Assembly: GCF_023229695.1 (NCBI RefSeq)
Contig: NZ_JALNYS010000002.1
Span: forward strand, 62,001 to 126,000
Length of the DNA stretch: 64,000 nucleotides
Direction of reading: 5' to 3'
Source: Sulfuricurvum sp.
Lineage (GTDB): Bacteria > Campylobacterota > Campylobacteria > Campylobacterales > Sulfurimonadaceae
Positions 49,551-58,605 of this stretch are shown piece after piece. The notes beneath the pieces were generated by a model that worked only from the letters and a program-made list of their open reading frames with translations, did no database searches and was not told the origin of the DNA. Position numbers and translations under genes: made by a program. How positions within the stretch are numbered: position 1 is the stretch's first letter; each line of letters starts with the position of its first letter.

Positions 49551-51083
49551 ATGGTGGTGCAGAATAACAATATCGATCCGAAAGCCGCTCTTCAAGAGCT
49601 GCTTACCGGAACGCAGAGCCAACAAAAGAGCAAATCCTCTGATCTTTTTTCCAATCTTCTCGCCTCACTCGCTGAAGGGATGAAAAGTGAAAAAAGCAGC
49701 TCCGATGAAAAAACCGCCACCCCTTTCAATGTGATTGTCGATCCTAAAAAAACGGAGAAAAGCACTACCTTGCAACAACTCCTCTCCGGCAATGAGGACC
49801 CCCGGCACCTCTTCTCCAAGGAGATCTTGGAATCCCTCGGCAACGATCAGATCCGGACATTGATGCACCGGGCTAAAGAGTATCTTAAACAAGAGATCAC
49901 CGCAGCATCTCCCGAAATTTCTCTCCCTTCGAAAGGGTTGCCGAAAACGTTGGGAGGATTGGTACAGCTTGCCGATAAAATGGGGCTTAACCCTCAGAGC
50001 CTTACCCTCTCCACCGTACTGACGGAACAAGAAGAGAAAGCGGCTGTAGCTCCGGCACTCCTTACCAAACCCCTGTTGGAGGTAAAACGGTTGCATGCCG
50101 AACCTTCGTCGGCACCGGTATTCTCATCTATCGCCTCCCCTTTTGAACGTATCGCGCACCTTTTGAACACATCAAAAGCGGCCGGATCCGACAGTAGCGT
50201 CAAAACCGAAAGCGGCCGGGGAGAGACTGAACCAACCCTCTCCTCTCTCCTTAAAGGGTTGGATGCCCCCTCCAAAAACGGCCTTCTTAAAGATCCATCG
50301 GTTAAAAACGATCTCAAAACAATAATCCAGCCCGATCAGCCCCTCTCCTCTTTGCTTCAGGGGTTAGAGAGCGTATCCGGCACGACACCGAATAAAGATA
50401 AAGGTAAAAAAGAGGGAGCGCCGATGCAATCTCTCTCCTCGCTCCTGCACGCTCCGGAGAACACCTCTGCCCAGATGCCCCTGCAGCCGCCTGTGGAATC
50501 AAAAGGGGAGACGGCCTCTAAAACCGACGCCCTTATGGCTCTGTTACAGGGGGAACCCAAGAAAGAGGAAGAGGTAAAGGGTGAATCCCTCACCAAAAAC
50601 GATATCGACCTCTCCAAAATCAGCCAACCCCTAAAAGCCGACGCGCTGGAAGTCAAAGCAAAAGAAGCGCTCCAGGGGTTGCGCCATTTCGCCGCCGATC
50701 TTAAAGAGGGGGTCGAGAATTACAAATCCCCCTTTACCCGTCTTACCATGAAGCTGAATCCGGAAAAGCTCGGTGAAGTCGAGGTTACTCTCGTTCAGAG
50801 GGGGAACAACGTTCATGTCAATATCCAATCCAATACCATCAGCAGTGTCGCATTTCTAGCCCAAAATGCGACTGAGCTCAAAGCGCAGTTGGCCCATCAG
50901 GGGATCACCAACACCACGATGAATTTCATGTCCGGCGGCGAAGGGCAATCCCAAAACCCGCAGCAGCACCATCAGCAGCAGCAGCACCAAAATGTTTTTA
51001 AATCGTACCAGTCGCTCGAACAGCTTGAGCTGAACAATGAGCAGCTTAGCGCTCTTGAAATCATTCTACCCCATTACGCATAA
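49551..51083 (+). CDS. fliK: Flagellar hook-length control protein FliK
   Basis: The ATG at 49551 has AAGGA 7 bases upstream and sits downstream of a sigma-54 promoter; the longer frame to 49464 overlaps the promoter. The 510-residue protein has a long low-complexity, Ser/Lys/Pro-rich N-terminal ruler region with recurrent LSSLL(K/Q)G(L) motifs. The C-terminal Flg_hook domain (about 395-475) has LTMKLNPEKLGEVEVTLVQR and LKAQLAHQGI. A His/Gln-rich segment and a short tail follow. It sets hook length and switches export specificity. Confidence 0.88.
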   Translation: MVVQNNNIDPKAALQELLTGTQSQQKSKSSDLFSNLLASLAEGMKSEKSSSDEKTATPFNVIVDPKKTEKSTTLQQLLSGNEDPRHLFSKEILESLGNDQIRTLMHRAKEYLKQEITAASPEISLPSKGLPKTLGGLVQLADKMGLNPQSLTLSTVLTEQEEKAAVAPALLTKPLLEVKRLHAEPSSAPVFSSIASPFERIAHLLNTSKAAGSDSSVKTESGRGETEPTLSSLLKGLDAPSKNGLLKDPSVKNDLKTIIQPDQPLSSLLQGLESVSGTTPNKDKGKKEGAPMQSLSSLLHAPENTSAQMPLQPPVESKGETASKTDALMALLQGEPKKEEEVKGESLTKNDIDLSKISQPLKADALEVKAKEALQGLRHFAADLKEGVENYKSPFTRLTMKLNPEKLGEVEVTLVQRGNNVHVNIQSNTISSVAFLAQNATELKAQLAHQGITNTTMNFMSGGEGQSQNPQQHHQQQQHQNVFKSYQSLEQLELNNEQLSALEIILPHYA

Positions 51084-51101
51084 TCTACTAAGGAGACTAT
51101 C

Positions 51102-51767
51102 ATGGCAATCGACGCAACCGGCACCACAACCGCCACTACGACCACCGCAACCAGTACAACCAATCCGAAAAGCGTTTTAGGAAAAGACGACTTTTTAAAA
51201 CTTCTTTTGCTGGAACTCAAATACCAAGACCCTACCTCGCCCATGGACAGCGAGAAAATTCTGGCGCAAACGTCTCAGCTCGCGACACTAGAGTCCAGCG
51301 AAAATACCAATAAAGCGCTCTCGACGCTGGCATCCTCACTCGCCGCATCCATGCAGTTTTCAAGTATCTCCGCTATCGGTAAAATCGCCGATACCGGGAG
51401 TAACGGAGTGAGTTTGACGGAGGGGAAAGGGATCGATTTTGAACTCTATTTGCCCAATGCCGCCCAAAAAGGGGAGATCAATATTATGGATGGCAACGGT
51501 AAAGTACTCCGTACCCTCCAAATCGGTGCTACCGATGCAGGTGTCGCCAAATACAGCTGGGACGGTAAAGACACTACCGGAGCCAATCTCAAAGACGGAA
51601 TCTACTATATCGAATCCACCTACACCAAAACCGACGGCACCAGCGAATCAACACGGTTGGGGCGCTATCCGATCGAATCCATCAAATTCGACAACGGTAA
51701 AACCTATGCCAAGCTCGGATCGAGTTATGTCGATTTGAGCACGATCAAAGAGATCACAACCCACTAA
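51102..51767 (+). CDS. flgD: Flagellar hook-capping protein FlgD
   Basis: Protein of 221 residues. A Thr-rich N-terminal stretch leads into LGKDDFLKLLLLELKYQDPT followed by SPMDSEKILAQTSQLATLE, the FlgD signature. The C-terminal half has the FlgD Ig-like/Tudor pattern (LQIGATDAGVAKYSWDGKDTTGANLKDGIY). FlgD caps the growing hook. AAGGAG site; operon fliK-flgD-flgE-like. Confidence 0.94.
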   Translation: MAIDATGTTTATTTTATSTTNPKSVLGKDDFLKLLLLELKYQDPTSPMDSEKILAQTSQLATLESSENTNKALSTLASSLAASMQFSSISAIGKIADTGSNGVSLTEGKGIDFELYLPNAAQKGEINIMDGNGKVLRTLQIGATDAGVAKYSWDGKDTTGANLKDGIYYIESTYTKTDGTSESTRLGRYPIESIKFDNGKTYAKLGSSYVDLSTIKEITTH

Positions 51768-51791
51768 AATCGACCCAGAAGGAGCACAAAA

Positions 51792-53129
51792 ATGATGCAG
51801 GGATATTATGCAGGAATCTCGGGAATTCAGACCCATCAATACGCATTGGATGTTATCGCCGATAATTTAGCCAATACGGGGACCACCGGATTCAGAAGCG
51901 GTTCCACCGAATTTTCCGATCTCCTGAGCGCTACTTTGTCCAGTACCGAAAATACCCCGACAACGGACGATATCGGGTTGGGTGTCAAATTGCAAACGAC
52001 CAGCTACAGTTTTGCCCAGGGGGATCTGATGCAAACGGATCGCTATACCGATCTCGCTCTGGACGGAAACGGCTGGTTCGGCACCGTCGACAAAGAGAAA
52101 ACCTATTTTACCCGAGACGGCCATTTTACCTTCGACGCCTATCAGCGTATCCCCGGCGATCCCACCTCCGCAACTTCCCGGTTGGTGACGGCAGACGGAA
52201 TGATCGTGACCGGTACGATGCTGAATAATTTTACCTTTGATCCCGCATTCGATTACGGTGATTTGGCATCCAACGGAACCAGCGGAGCGTATGTGATCAA
52301 TCAACCGGCATCCAGCCTCTCGTTAAGCGACGTCGCGGCACAAACGGCACTGGAGTTTCCGGCCCGTTTATCGTACCCGGCAGAACCGACGACCCAAATC
52401 AATTTTTTAGGTAACCTGGGGAGCGATAATAGCGTCAGAGCGATGAACGGCCAAGTGATCAATGCCAAAAATGAAACCAACCGGATCCATCTGGTCTATA
52501 CCCTCAGTGCGACGCAACCGGCCACAGGGAGCTCATGGGACATTGTCGCTACCGCCGAGTCCAAAGACGGTGCCACTGTTTACGACACCCAAAATGGACA
52601 AGCCATTTTTGACGGGGCGGGGGGGTTGACCAGTTTGACTATCCCCCCGATTGACAATAACGGTTCTCCTGTATCCATCAGTTTGGGAGACGGATTCGCC
52701 GGCGTCGTTGCCACCGGAGCACTCCCGATCAGTGGCGGGGCACAAAGTAATGGATTGGCCGGTGGAATAATGACCGGCTACAGCATCAATAGCGACGGCG
52801 TCATTCTCGCTGGATTTTCAAACGGACGGGAAAGTGCCATCGGGCGGGTCGCCGTCTACCATTTTCAAAACGATCAAGGGTTGAATCGCGATGGGGGAAG
52901 CTATTTTACAGAAACCAGCAATAGCGGAAAGCCCCTCTTTTGGAGAGATGCAAACGGCAATACCGTTACCGGAGCAATCGTCCGAAGCGGTAATCTCGAA
53001 GCGTCCAATGCCCGTGTGGATGTCGGGCTCACCGATATGATCGTCATGCAAAGAGCCTATCAGGCCAATGCCAAAACCATTACGACCGTGGATGAGATGA
53101 TCCAAAAAGCGTTACAGATGCATCGGTAG
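51792..53129 (+). CDS. FlgE-like flagellar hook/basal-body protein (first paralogue)
   Basis: Rod/hook-family protein of 445 residues. The N-terminus GYYAGISGIQTHQYALDVIADNLANTGTTGFR is the flagellar rod-hook motif. The C-terminus (VGLTDMIVMQRAYQANAKTITTVDEMIQKAL) is the matching coiled-coil domain. The central part is beta-rich and shorter than in FlgE. It follows flgD with an AAGGAG site. Whether it is a true hook subunit, a minor hook protein or a hook-adaptor cannot be decided from sequence; a second, longer FlgE is next. Confidence 0.85.
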   Translation: MMQGYYAGISGIQTHQYALDVIADNLANTGTTGFRSGSTEFSDLLSATLSSTENTPTTDDIGLGVKLQTTSYSFAQGDLMQTDRYTDLALDGNGWFGTVDKEKTYFTRDGHFTFDAYQRIPGDPTSATSRLVTADGMIVTGTMLNNFTFDPAFDYGDLASNGTSGAYVINQPASSLSLSDVAAQTALEFPARLSYPAEPTTQINFLGNLGSDNSVRAMNGQVINAKNETNRIHLVYTLSATQPATGSSWDIVATAESKDGATVYDTQNGQAIFDGAGGLTSLTIPPIDNNGSPVSISLGDGFAGVVATGALPISGGAQSNGLAGGIMTGYSINSDGVILAGFSNGRESAIGRVAVYHFQNDQGLNRDGGSYFTETSNSGKPLFWRDANGNTVTGAIVRSGNLEASNARVDVGLTDMIVMQRAYQANAKTITTVDEMIQKALQMHR

Positions 53130-53132
53130 TTT

Positions 53133-53150
53133 TTGGAATGTTTTTTGCTT
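53133..53150 (+). promoter_or_regulatory. Sigma-54 (RpoN) promoter of flgE
   Basis: TTGGAATGTTTTTTGCTT with GG (53135-53136) and GC (53147-53148) 10 bases apart fits the -24/-12 consensus very well. Predicted start near 53160, immediately before the R5 repeat, which therefore forms most of the flgE leader. Confidence 0.85.
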
Positions 53151-53164
53151 TTAATCTTTATTAT

Positions 53165-53308
53165 CTGACCTTACGCACCTTGCCTTAACAGCTACTTCAA
53201 GGGAAGTTACTCTCCCGTATCCGAAAGATACGGGAAGCTTTAGGGGGTTGTAGGGACATTTGTCCCTGCCACTTTCTGGGCTTCGCCCAGAAAGTGCGTA
53301 ACATCAGT
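53165..53308 (-). repeat. Dispersed palindromic element, complete copy R5 (reverse orientation)
   Basis: A 144-bp copy in the opposite orientation to R4. Ends are CTGACCTTACGCAC and GTGCGTAACATCAG. Hairpins are CCCGTATC (53214-53221) / GATACGGG (53227-53234), AGGGACA/TGTCCCT, and CACTTTCTGGGC/GCCCAGAAAGTG, the last with perfect pairing where R4 has a mismatch. It occupies the leader between the sigma-54 promoter and flgE. Confidence 0.88.
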
Positions 53309-53335
53309 TACTATGTATAACGAAAAGGATACCCT

Positions 53336-55135
53336 ATGCTAAAGTCACTTTTCTCCGGCGTCAGCGGTTTGCAATCGCATCAGATTGCAATGGACGTCGA
53401 ATCCAATAATATTGCGAACGTCAATACCGTCGGTTTTAAATATTCTCGCGCCAATTTTGCCGATTTGCTGGCACAGACAAACCAAATTGCCACGGCACCC
53501 CAAGGGGCACTGGGAGGTAAAAATGCGGTTCAGATCGGATTGGGTTCCTCAGTCAACTCCATTACCCATATTTTTTCGCAAGGTTCCATCCAGAATACGG
53601 ATAAGAGTACCGACGTGGCGATTCAGGGTGACGGTTTTTTTATCGTCTCTCAAGACGGAGGGAATACCAATAAATACACCCGTGCCGGAGACTTTAAATT
53701 TGACGGTTTCGGAAATTTTGTCGACAACAGCGGTGCAATCGTCCAAGGGTGGGTGCGCGATAAAACAACCGGTCTGGTCGATGCGACCAAACCGATCTCG
53801 GATATCAAAATCACCCCCGGCTTGACGACACCGGCCAATGCCAGCACTCAAATTGTCCTCAAAGCCAATCTAAGCGCCAGCCAGATCGTGGATCAATACG
53901 GGCCGACCTACGCACTTGATGCGACAGCGGGGTTAGGGGCCGGTGAAAAAGCCGAAGATATGGGGGTGATGTTTAATGCGAACGGAGAAGGGTTTCAGCT
54001 GACCCCCTCAAGCGGAACCGCCGCTGCACCGATAGGGGGGCAGGGGATCGCCGTCTCCTTTGACAACGGTGTGACAACTCAGGATTTTCGCTATACCACC
54101 GATACCGCTTTAGCCGGAACCACCGTCGCGGGGACCTACTATTTCCGGACAACCGAAGAGATGCGTGCCGGTTTACAGACACTGGCACAAACCAGATCGG
54201 CAGGAGCAACGGTTAGTATCAGCGATCAGGGTAAAATCATTGTCAATAACGCGGCCGGTGCTCTTCCTTTAAACATTACGGCACAGGGGATCGTGGATGG
54301 CAACACGATCGAAAATACCCGCTTTAGCAGCACCTTTTCAACGCTCGTAGGGTCATTACCGGTCGGTACCACGTTGAAACAATCGCAATCGATCAATGCC
54401 GCAACCCATTCGGCAAGCATCGATGTGTTCGACTCCCTCGGGGGGAAGCATACCGTCAAAGTCGATTATCGCAAACAAAGCGTCAATACTCTCAACGGAA
54501 CAACCGACTGGGGCTACACCATCAGCGTCCCCCTCCCCAGCTCTATCGGAGGCAATCCTCCGAATGAAAACATCTTAGAGGGGGGGCTCGTCTCCTTTGA
54601 CAGCAACGGTGCCGTCATGGGATACAATATCCCCAGTATCAACTTCTCGCCCAATAACGGTGCGGCCGCCAATCAAGCGGTCAGTCTGAAATTCGGAACC
54701 ATCGGCGGGTTTGACGGCTTAACCAGCTTTGACAATCCGTCCGGAACCAGCGGTATTTCACAAGACGGTTATGTCGGAGGAGATTTGGTCGGTATCCGTA
54801 TCGATCAAAGCGGTACGCTGGTCGGATCGTTCTCAAACGGGCGCTCTTTCGGTTTGGCGCAAATCGGTATGGCCAAATTCACCAATAACGAAGGGTTGAT
54901 TACCGACGGAGGTAATACCTATCTCCAATCGGCCAACTCGGGAGATCCGATTATCGGTACGGCGGCGACGGCGGGACGCGGATTTATCCAATCTTCGTCT
55001 CTGGAAGGGTCCAACGTCGATTTGTCCAAATCATTGACCAACCTCATTATTATTCAACGGGGATATCAGGCCAACGGTAAAACCATTACAACCGCCGATA
55101 CCCTCCTCGAAACACTGCTCGGTATTAAACGGTAA
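53336..55135 (+). CDS. flgE: Flagellar hook protein FlgE
   Basis: Hook subunit of 599 residues. N-terminal MLKSLFSGVSGLQSHQIAMDVESNNIANVNTVGFK is the classic FlgE start. FSQGSIQNTDKSTDVAIQGDGFFIV and TRAGDFKFDGFGNFVD follow, then a large variable central domain, and the C-terminal SSSLEGSNVDLSKSLTNLIIIQRGYQANGKTI. It is shorter than Campylobacter FlgE (about 840). Transcribed from its own sigma-54 promoter with a hairpin-rich leader. The following 295 bp (55136-55430) contain only very short frames and two GGAGG-like runs. Confidence 0.93.
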   Translation: MLKSLFSGVSGLQSHQIAMDVESNNIANVNTVGFKYSRANFADLLAQTNQIATAPQGALGGKNAVQIGLGSSVNSITHIFSQGSIQNTDKSTDVAIQGDGFFIVSQDGGNTNKYTRAGDFKFDGFGNFVDNSGAIVQGWVRDKTTGLVDATKPISDIKITPGLTTPANASTQIVLKANLSASQIVDQYGPTYALDATAGLGAGEKAEDMGVMFNANGEGFQLTPSSGTAAAPIGGQGIAVSFDNGVTTQDFRYTTDTALAGTTVAGTYYFRTTEEMRAGLQTLAQTRSAGATVSISDQGKIIVNNAAGALPLNITAQGIVDGNTIENTRFSSTFSTLVGSLPVGTTLKQSQSINAATHSASIDVFDSLGGKHTVKVDYRKQSVNTLNGTTDWGYTISVPLPSSIGGNPPNENILEGGLVSFDSNGAVMGYNIPSINFSPNNGAAANQAVSLKFGTIGGFDGLTSFDNPSGTSGISQDGYVGGDLVGIRIDQSGTLVGSFSNGRSFGLAQIGMAKFTNNEGLITDGGNTYLQSANSGDPIIGTAATAGRGFIQSSSLEGSNVDLSKSLTNLIIIQRGYQANGKTITTADTLLETLLGIKR

Positions 55136-55430
55136 CCCTCGCATCTAATCTTCTTCTCGCATTCACGGCGGGAGGGGGAGACAAAAACAATAGTGATTCT
55201 TTTTTTTACGTAGTATATGGATTTTTGGCGGAGGAAAGGAGGCCCAACAACGACTGAACGTTGATGGAGCTTTGAAACTTAAGGAGTTGCGTTATAGAAT
55301 GGAAAAACACCCTGTGACTTGCTGCGTGTCAATTGGGATGAGCAATTATGAAGGAGTTTAGTAAACCAATAGTAATAAAGCTATCATTCCGATAAAAAAA
55401 CCCGCGTTTCAGTCTCTTTTTTTATGAATA

Positions 55431-55958
55431 ATGGATTACAATACCCAAATGCGCTGGCGAACACTCAAAAAAAAACACCCGACTCCCCTTCCGACACCGA
55501 AAGCAAGAATTCATTACGCCCCTTTTTGGCCTAGAGCACTCGGATTTACGACCGATATTTTTATGATCGGTTTACCCATATCGCTTTTAATGATGTTCCT
55601 GTTCGGTTACGATCAGATGCATACGGCTTCGGGTCTGGACGTCATCGTCCACAGCGACAAAGCACGTCTTGCCCCCCCCAATCCGATGGCTTCCATTAGC
55701 CAAATGTTCCTTTTTCTGATCACCTATGTCTGGCTATGGCACCTGAGCGGCCAAACTCCCGGTAAAAAACTGGCACAAATCCGTGTGGTAGATGCGCGAA
55801 CACTCGAAAATGCCCCCTACTGGAAACTTATCCTCCGGTTTATCGGCTATTTTATCTCTTTTATCACCCTGATCGGATTTTTTATCGGAGTGTTCCGGCG
55901 TGACAAACGGACCCTTCACGATCTCCTCAGCGGTACGGCCGTTATCCGAGTCCTTTGA
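55431..55958 (+). CDS. RDD family membrane protein
   Basis: Protein of 175 residues with a basic N-terminus, then ARIHYAPFWPRALGFTTDIFMI with the Arg and Asp residues of the RDD family. Three to four transmembrane helices and HLSGQTPGKKLAQIRVVDART and DKRTLHDLLSGTAVI complete the pattern. Function of the family is unclear (some members linked to Na+/H+ transport). Followed 2 bases later by the MFS gene. Confidence 0.88.
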   Translation: MDYNTQMRWRTLKKKHPTPLPTPKARIHYAPFWPRALGFTTDIFMIGLPISLLMMFLFGYDQMHTASGLDVIVHSDKARLAPPNPMASISQMFLFLITYVWLWHLSGQTPGKKLAQIRVVDARTLENAPYWKLILRFIGYFISFITLIGFFIGVFRRDKRTLHDLLSGTAVIRVL

Positions 55959-55959
55959 C

Positions 55960-57063
55960 GTGCCCTCTCTCATCTCCTCGTTTTACTTCTTCTATTTTGC
56001 CCTGATCGGGGTCCATATTATCTTCGTTCCTAAAATCCTCTCAATGGTCGGGTTCAACGCGTTGCAGATCGGCGTCATTTTTGCTTCCGCACCGCTGGTC
56101 CGTTTTGCCGTCCCTTTTTTATTTTTAAAAGGGTTCAAACTCGATCAAAAAATGTTTTATACGGCGTTGGGGCTCATGGGAGCGGGAGCCGTAGGATTTT
56201 ATCCCTCACTGGGGACGTTCTGGTTTTTGCTCGGGGTCAACATCCTCTTTGGGATCGGGATCTCCCTGATCCTCCCCTATGTCGAGGTGATTGCACTAGA
56301 ACAGATCGGGCGGGAGCGGTACGGGCGGATACGGCTGTTCGGCTCATTCGGTTTTATTGCCGTAGCCCTCATTCTGGTTCACTGGCTCAGCTCTGCGCAG
56401 ATCGGGATCGGTTTTTTGATCGCAATGGCGCTCCTCACCCTTGTTTTCGGCTCTTTTATCGGTTTGGCCAACCCCCATCCACCCCATCAGGAGGAGAATA
56501 GCGAGGAGGGGATATCGGGATTCAATCCGTTTCTGCATCCCTATCTGTGGATCGGTTTTTTTCTGATGCAGGTGAGTTTCGGCCCATTTTACAATTTCTT
56601 CACGATCTATACGACCTATCACGGCATCTCTTTGGAGTCGACGGTATGGCTTTGGAGTTTTGGAGTCATTGCCGAAATCGCCATGTTTTACTTTCAGGCC
56701 CCCCTCATACGGCGCAACCTCTTTAGTATTCTTTGGATTACCGCATTCATTACCGCATTTCGATGGCTGATCGTGGCACTCTTCCCCAATTCGCTGGAGC
56801 TGTTGTTTCTCTCCCAAATCCTTCATGCCTTCAGTTTTGCCCTGTTTCATACGGCAGCGATCAGCGTCTTGTTTTCACTCTATCCGGCGCGCCGTCTCTC
56901 ACAACAGTTTTTCTTCGGTATTGCCTACGGCTTGGGGGGATTTGTTGGGGCGCTAGGGGCGGGTGTACTCTATCACTATACTCCGGCCTATCTCTTTGCC
57001 GGAGGTGCTATTGCGGCACTGGGGGCGGGAATCGCATTTAAACTGCACGCTAATACGCGATAA
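55960..57063 (+). CDS. MFS transporter (PPP/LacY-nucleoside symporter-like)
   Basis: The GTG at 55960 gives 367 residues beginning directly before the first helix; the open frame to 55900 overlaps the RDD gene. About 11-12 transmembrane helices. The RYGRIRLFGSFGFIAVALIL stretch and the two-half MFS pattern match the 3-phenylpropionate/nucleoside-symporter-like MFS_1 group. Substrate unknown. The 3' end overlaps the convergent DUF481 gene by 14 bases. Confidence 0.82.
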   Translation: MPSLISSFYFFYFALIGVHIIFVPKILSMVGFNALQIGVIFASAPLVRFAVPFLFLKGFKLDQKMFYTALGLMGAGAVGFYPSLGTFWFLLGVNILFGIGISLILPYVEVIALEQIGRERYGRIRLFGSFGFIAVALILVHWLSSAQIGIGFLIAMALLTLVFGSFIGLANPHPPHQEENSEEGISGFNPFLHPYLWIGFFLMQVSFGPFYNFFTIYTTYHGISLESTVWLWSFGVIAEIAMFYFQAPLIRRNLFSILWITAFITAFRWLIVALFPNSLELLFLSQILHAFSFALFHTAAISVLFSLYPARRLSQQFFFGIAYGLGGFVGALGAGVLYHYTPAYLFAGGAIAALGAGIAFKLHANTR

Positions 57064-57772
57064 TCAGCGATACCAAAAAAGTACGGTCACTGTTCAAAGA
57101 GGGGAACATGTTGAGAAAATTGATTTTATAATTTATCCCCATGGATACATGACGATTAACTCTATTTTCAATTCCCACTTTCGTGTAAATAAAATAGTTT
57201 TGCCGCTCTTCCAGATTAAAACGAAAGGTTGATTCTTCGATCAACCTAAGGTCATCTTCAATTTGCCATTGATAAATGGCCCCCACTTTGCTCGATAAAG
57301 AATCTCTTATCGGGAGGAGAGCGGGCTTGTCCTGTCCGTACACAAGATCCGCCTGTACATCAAATTTATACTTTTCACGATCGATCACTTTGACTCCGAT
57401 CCCCGGCTTCATAAAGAACTGGTAGTCGAATCCGCTTAAGCGGTCCTCTTTATACCGCGTCAAATTATTCAGCGAATAGATCCCGTTGACCTTATAATCG
57501 TAATTGAGCTCGACGGACCACTTGTCCTTGCTCATGGTTCCGCTTTTGACCGAACGGTAGGCATCCGCGCGGAGATTGACGATATGGTTATCGATCACCG
57601 TTGCGACCTTTTTGTCAAATGCAAGGACAACCGTCTCGCAGTACCCTTTGGTATTGATTGGCAAAAATTCGGCAAGGGGGATACTCCCATTATTGTTTCC
57701 GGAGACGTTCAGACATCCATCCCCAGCACACACCGACATGGCTAATGCCAATCCGGCAACGGTTCGGATCAC
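57050..57772 (-). CDS. DUF481 family outer-membrane beta-barrel protein
   Basis: Exported protein of 240 residues with a short signal peptide (MIRTVAGLALAMSVCAGDG). Alternating-strand sequence is typical of DUF481/YdiY barrels, with KVATVIDNHIVNLRADAYRS, KDKWSVELNYDYKVNG, GFDYQFFMKPGIGVKVID and a C-terminal strand ending in aromatic Tyr. A pair of Cys lies just after the signal peptide. Such proteins are linked to salt or acid stress. Its start overlaps mscS by 4 bases, so the two are cotranscribed. Confidence 0.75.
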   Translation of the reverse strand: MIRTVAGLALAMSVCAGDGCLNVSGNNNGSIPLAEFLPINTKGYCETVVLAFDKKVATVIDNHIVNLRADAYRSVKSGTMSKDKWSVELNYDYKVNGIYSLNNLTRYKEDRLSGFDYQFFMKPGIGVKVIDREKYKFDVQADLVYGQDKPALLPIRDSLSSKVGAIYQWQIEDDLRLIEESTFRFNLEERQNYFIYTKVGIENRVNRHVSMGINYKINFLNMFPSLNSDRTFLVSLIIAY

Positions 57773-58593
57773 AGCTCCCCTTTTCGGACATGCAGATCCA
57801 TCTGCGGAAACGGAATAGAGATATGGTGTTTGTCAAATTCGAGCTTCACCGCTTCGGTGATTTCGAACTTCACTTCCCAATAAGCTTCTACCGGGACCCA
57901 CGGCCGTGCATACAGCTGTACGGAGCTTTGCGCCAATGCTCCGACCGCGACAAGGGGAGCCGGTTCCTGAAGCACTTTGGGATGGGAAAGGAGTACCTTC
58001 ATAATCACCTCTTTGGAGAGTTTCAAATCATCTTTGTAATCGATGTCAAACACCATATCGATGCGCCGCGTCTCATTTCCGGTATAGTTGATGATATTCC
58101 CGGCGATCAAAGTACCGTTGGGGATAATAATCGCACGGTTATCCGCCGTCGTTAACGTTGTCGAGAAAAGGTTCATCGCCTTTACCGTCCCCATCACCCC
58201 CGAAGCTTCGATAAAATCTCCCACTTTAAACGGTTTAAAAAAGATAATGAGTACGGCCGCACCGACATTGGAGAGGGTATCTTTGAGTGCCAGTCCGATG
58301 GCGAGCCCCGCCGCACCGAATACCGCGACAAACGACGTCGTTTCGACCCCGAGATGACTGATGGCGGCAACCACCACCACCACAATGAACGCGACATAGA
58401 TTGCATTTGCCGCGAACGAAATAAGCGTCTGATCCACGTTTGCTTTTTCCATCCCTTTTTTGCTCAAAGTGACGATTTTTCCCGCAACCCACTTCCCGAT
58501 CAGAAAAATCAGGAGAGAACCGACGATTTTAATCCCGTATTCGGCCCCGTACTGAATCACCAGATCGGTGTATTTTTCAACTTGTCCAAGCAT
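57769..58593 (-). CDS. mscS: Small-conductance mechanosensitive channel MscS
   Basis: Protein of 274 residues, the size of E. coli MscS (286). Two N-terminal helices precede TM3 with FVAVFGAAGLAIGLALKDTLSNVGAAVLIIFFKPFKVGDFIE, the conserved Ala/Gly pore helix. The beta domain (GTVKAMNLFSTTLTTADNRAIIIPNG) and the alpha/beta vestibule (YKDDLKLSKEVIMKVLLSHPKV, FEFDKHHISIPFPQMDLHV-like end) follow. It releases osmolytes at hypo-osmotic shock. Middle of the minus-strand operon. Confidence 0.95.
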   Translation of the reverse strand: MLGQVEKYTDLVIQYGAEYGIKIVGSLLIFLIGKWVAGKIVTLSKKGMEKANVDQTLISFAANAIYVAFIVVVVVAAISHLGVETTSFVAVFGAAGLAIGLALKDTLSNVGAAVLIIFFKPFKVGDFIEASGVMGTVKAMNLFSTTLTTADNRAIIIPNGTLIAGNIINYTGNETRRIDMVFDIDYKDDLKLSKEVIMKVLLSHPKVLQEPAPLVAVGALAQSSVQLYARPWVPVEAYWEVKFEITEAVKLEFDKHHISIPFPQMDLHVRKGEL

Positions 58594-58605
58594 ACGTTTC
58601 CTCTC

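Noticed and set aside
9227..53308. CRISPR array
   Set aside because: The repeats are dispersed by kilobases, palindromic and about 143 bp long; there are no regular spacers and no cas genes.
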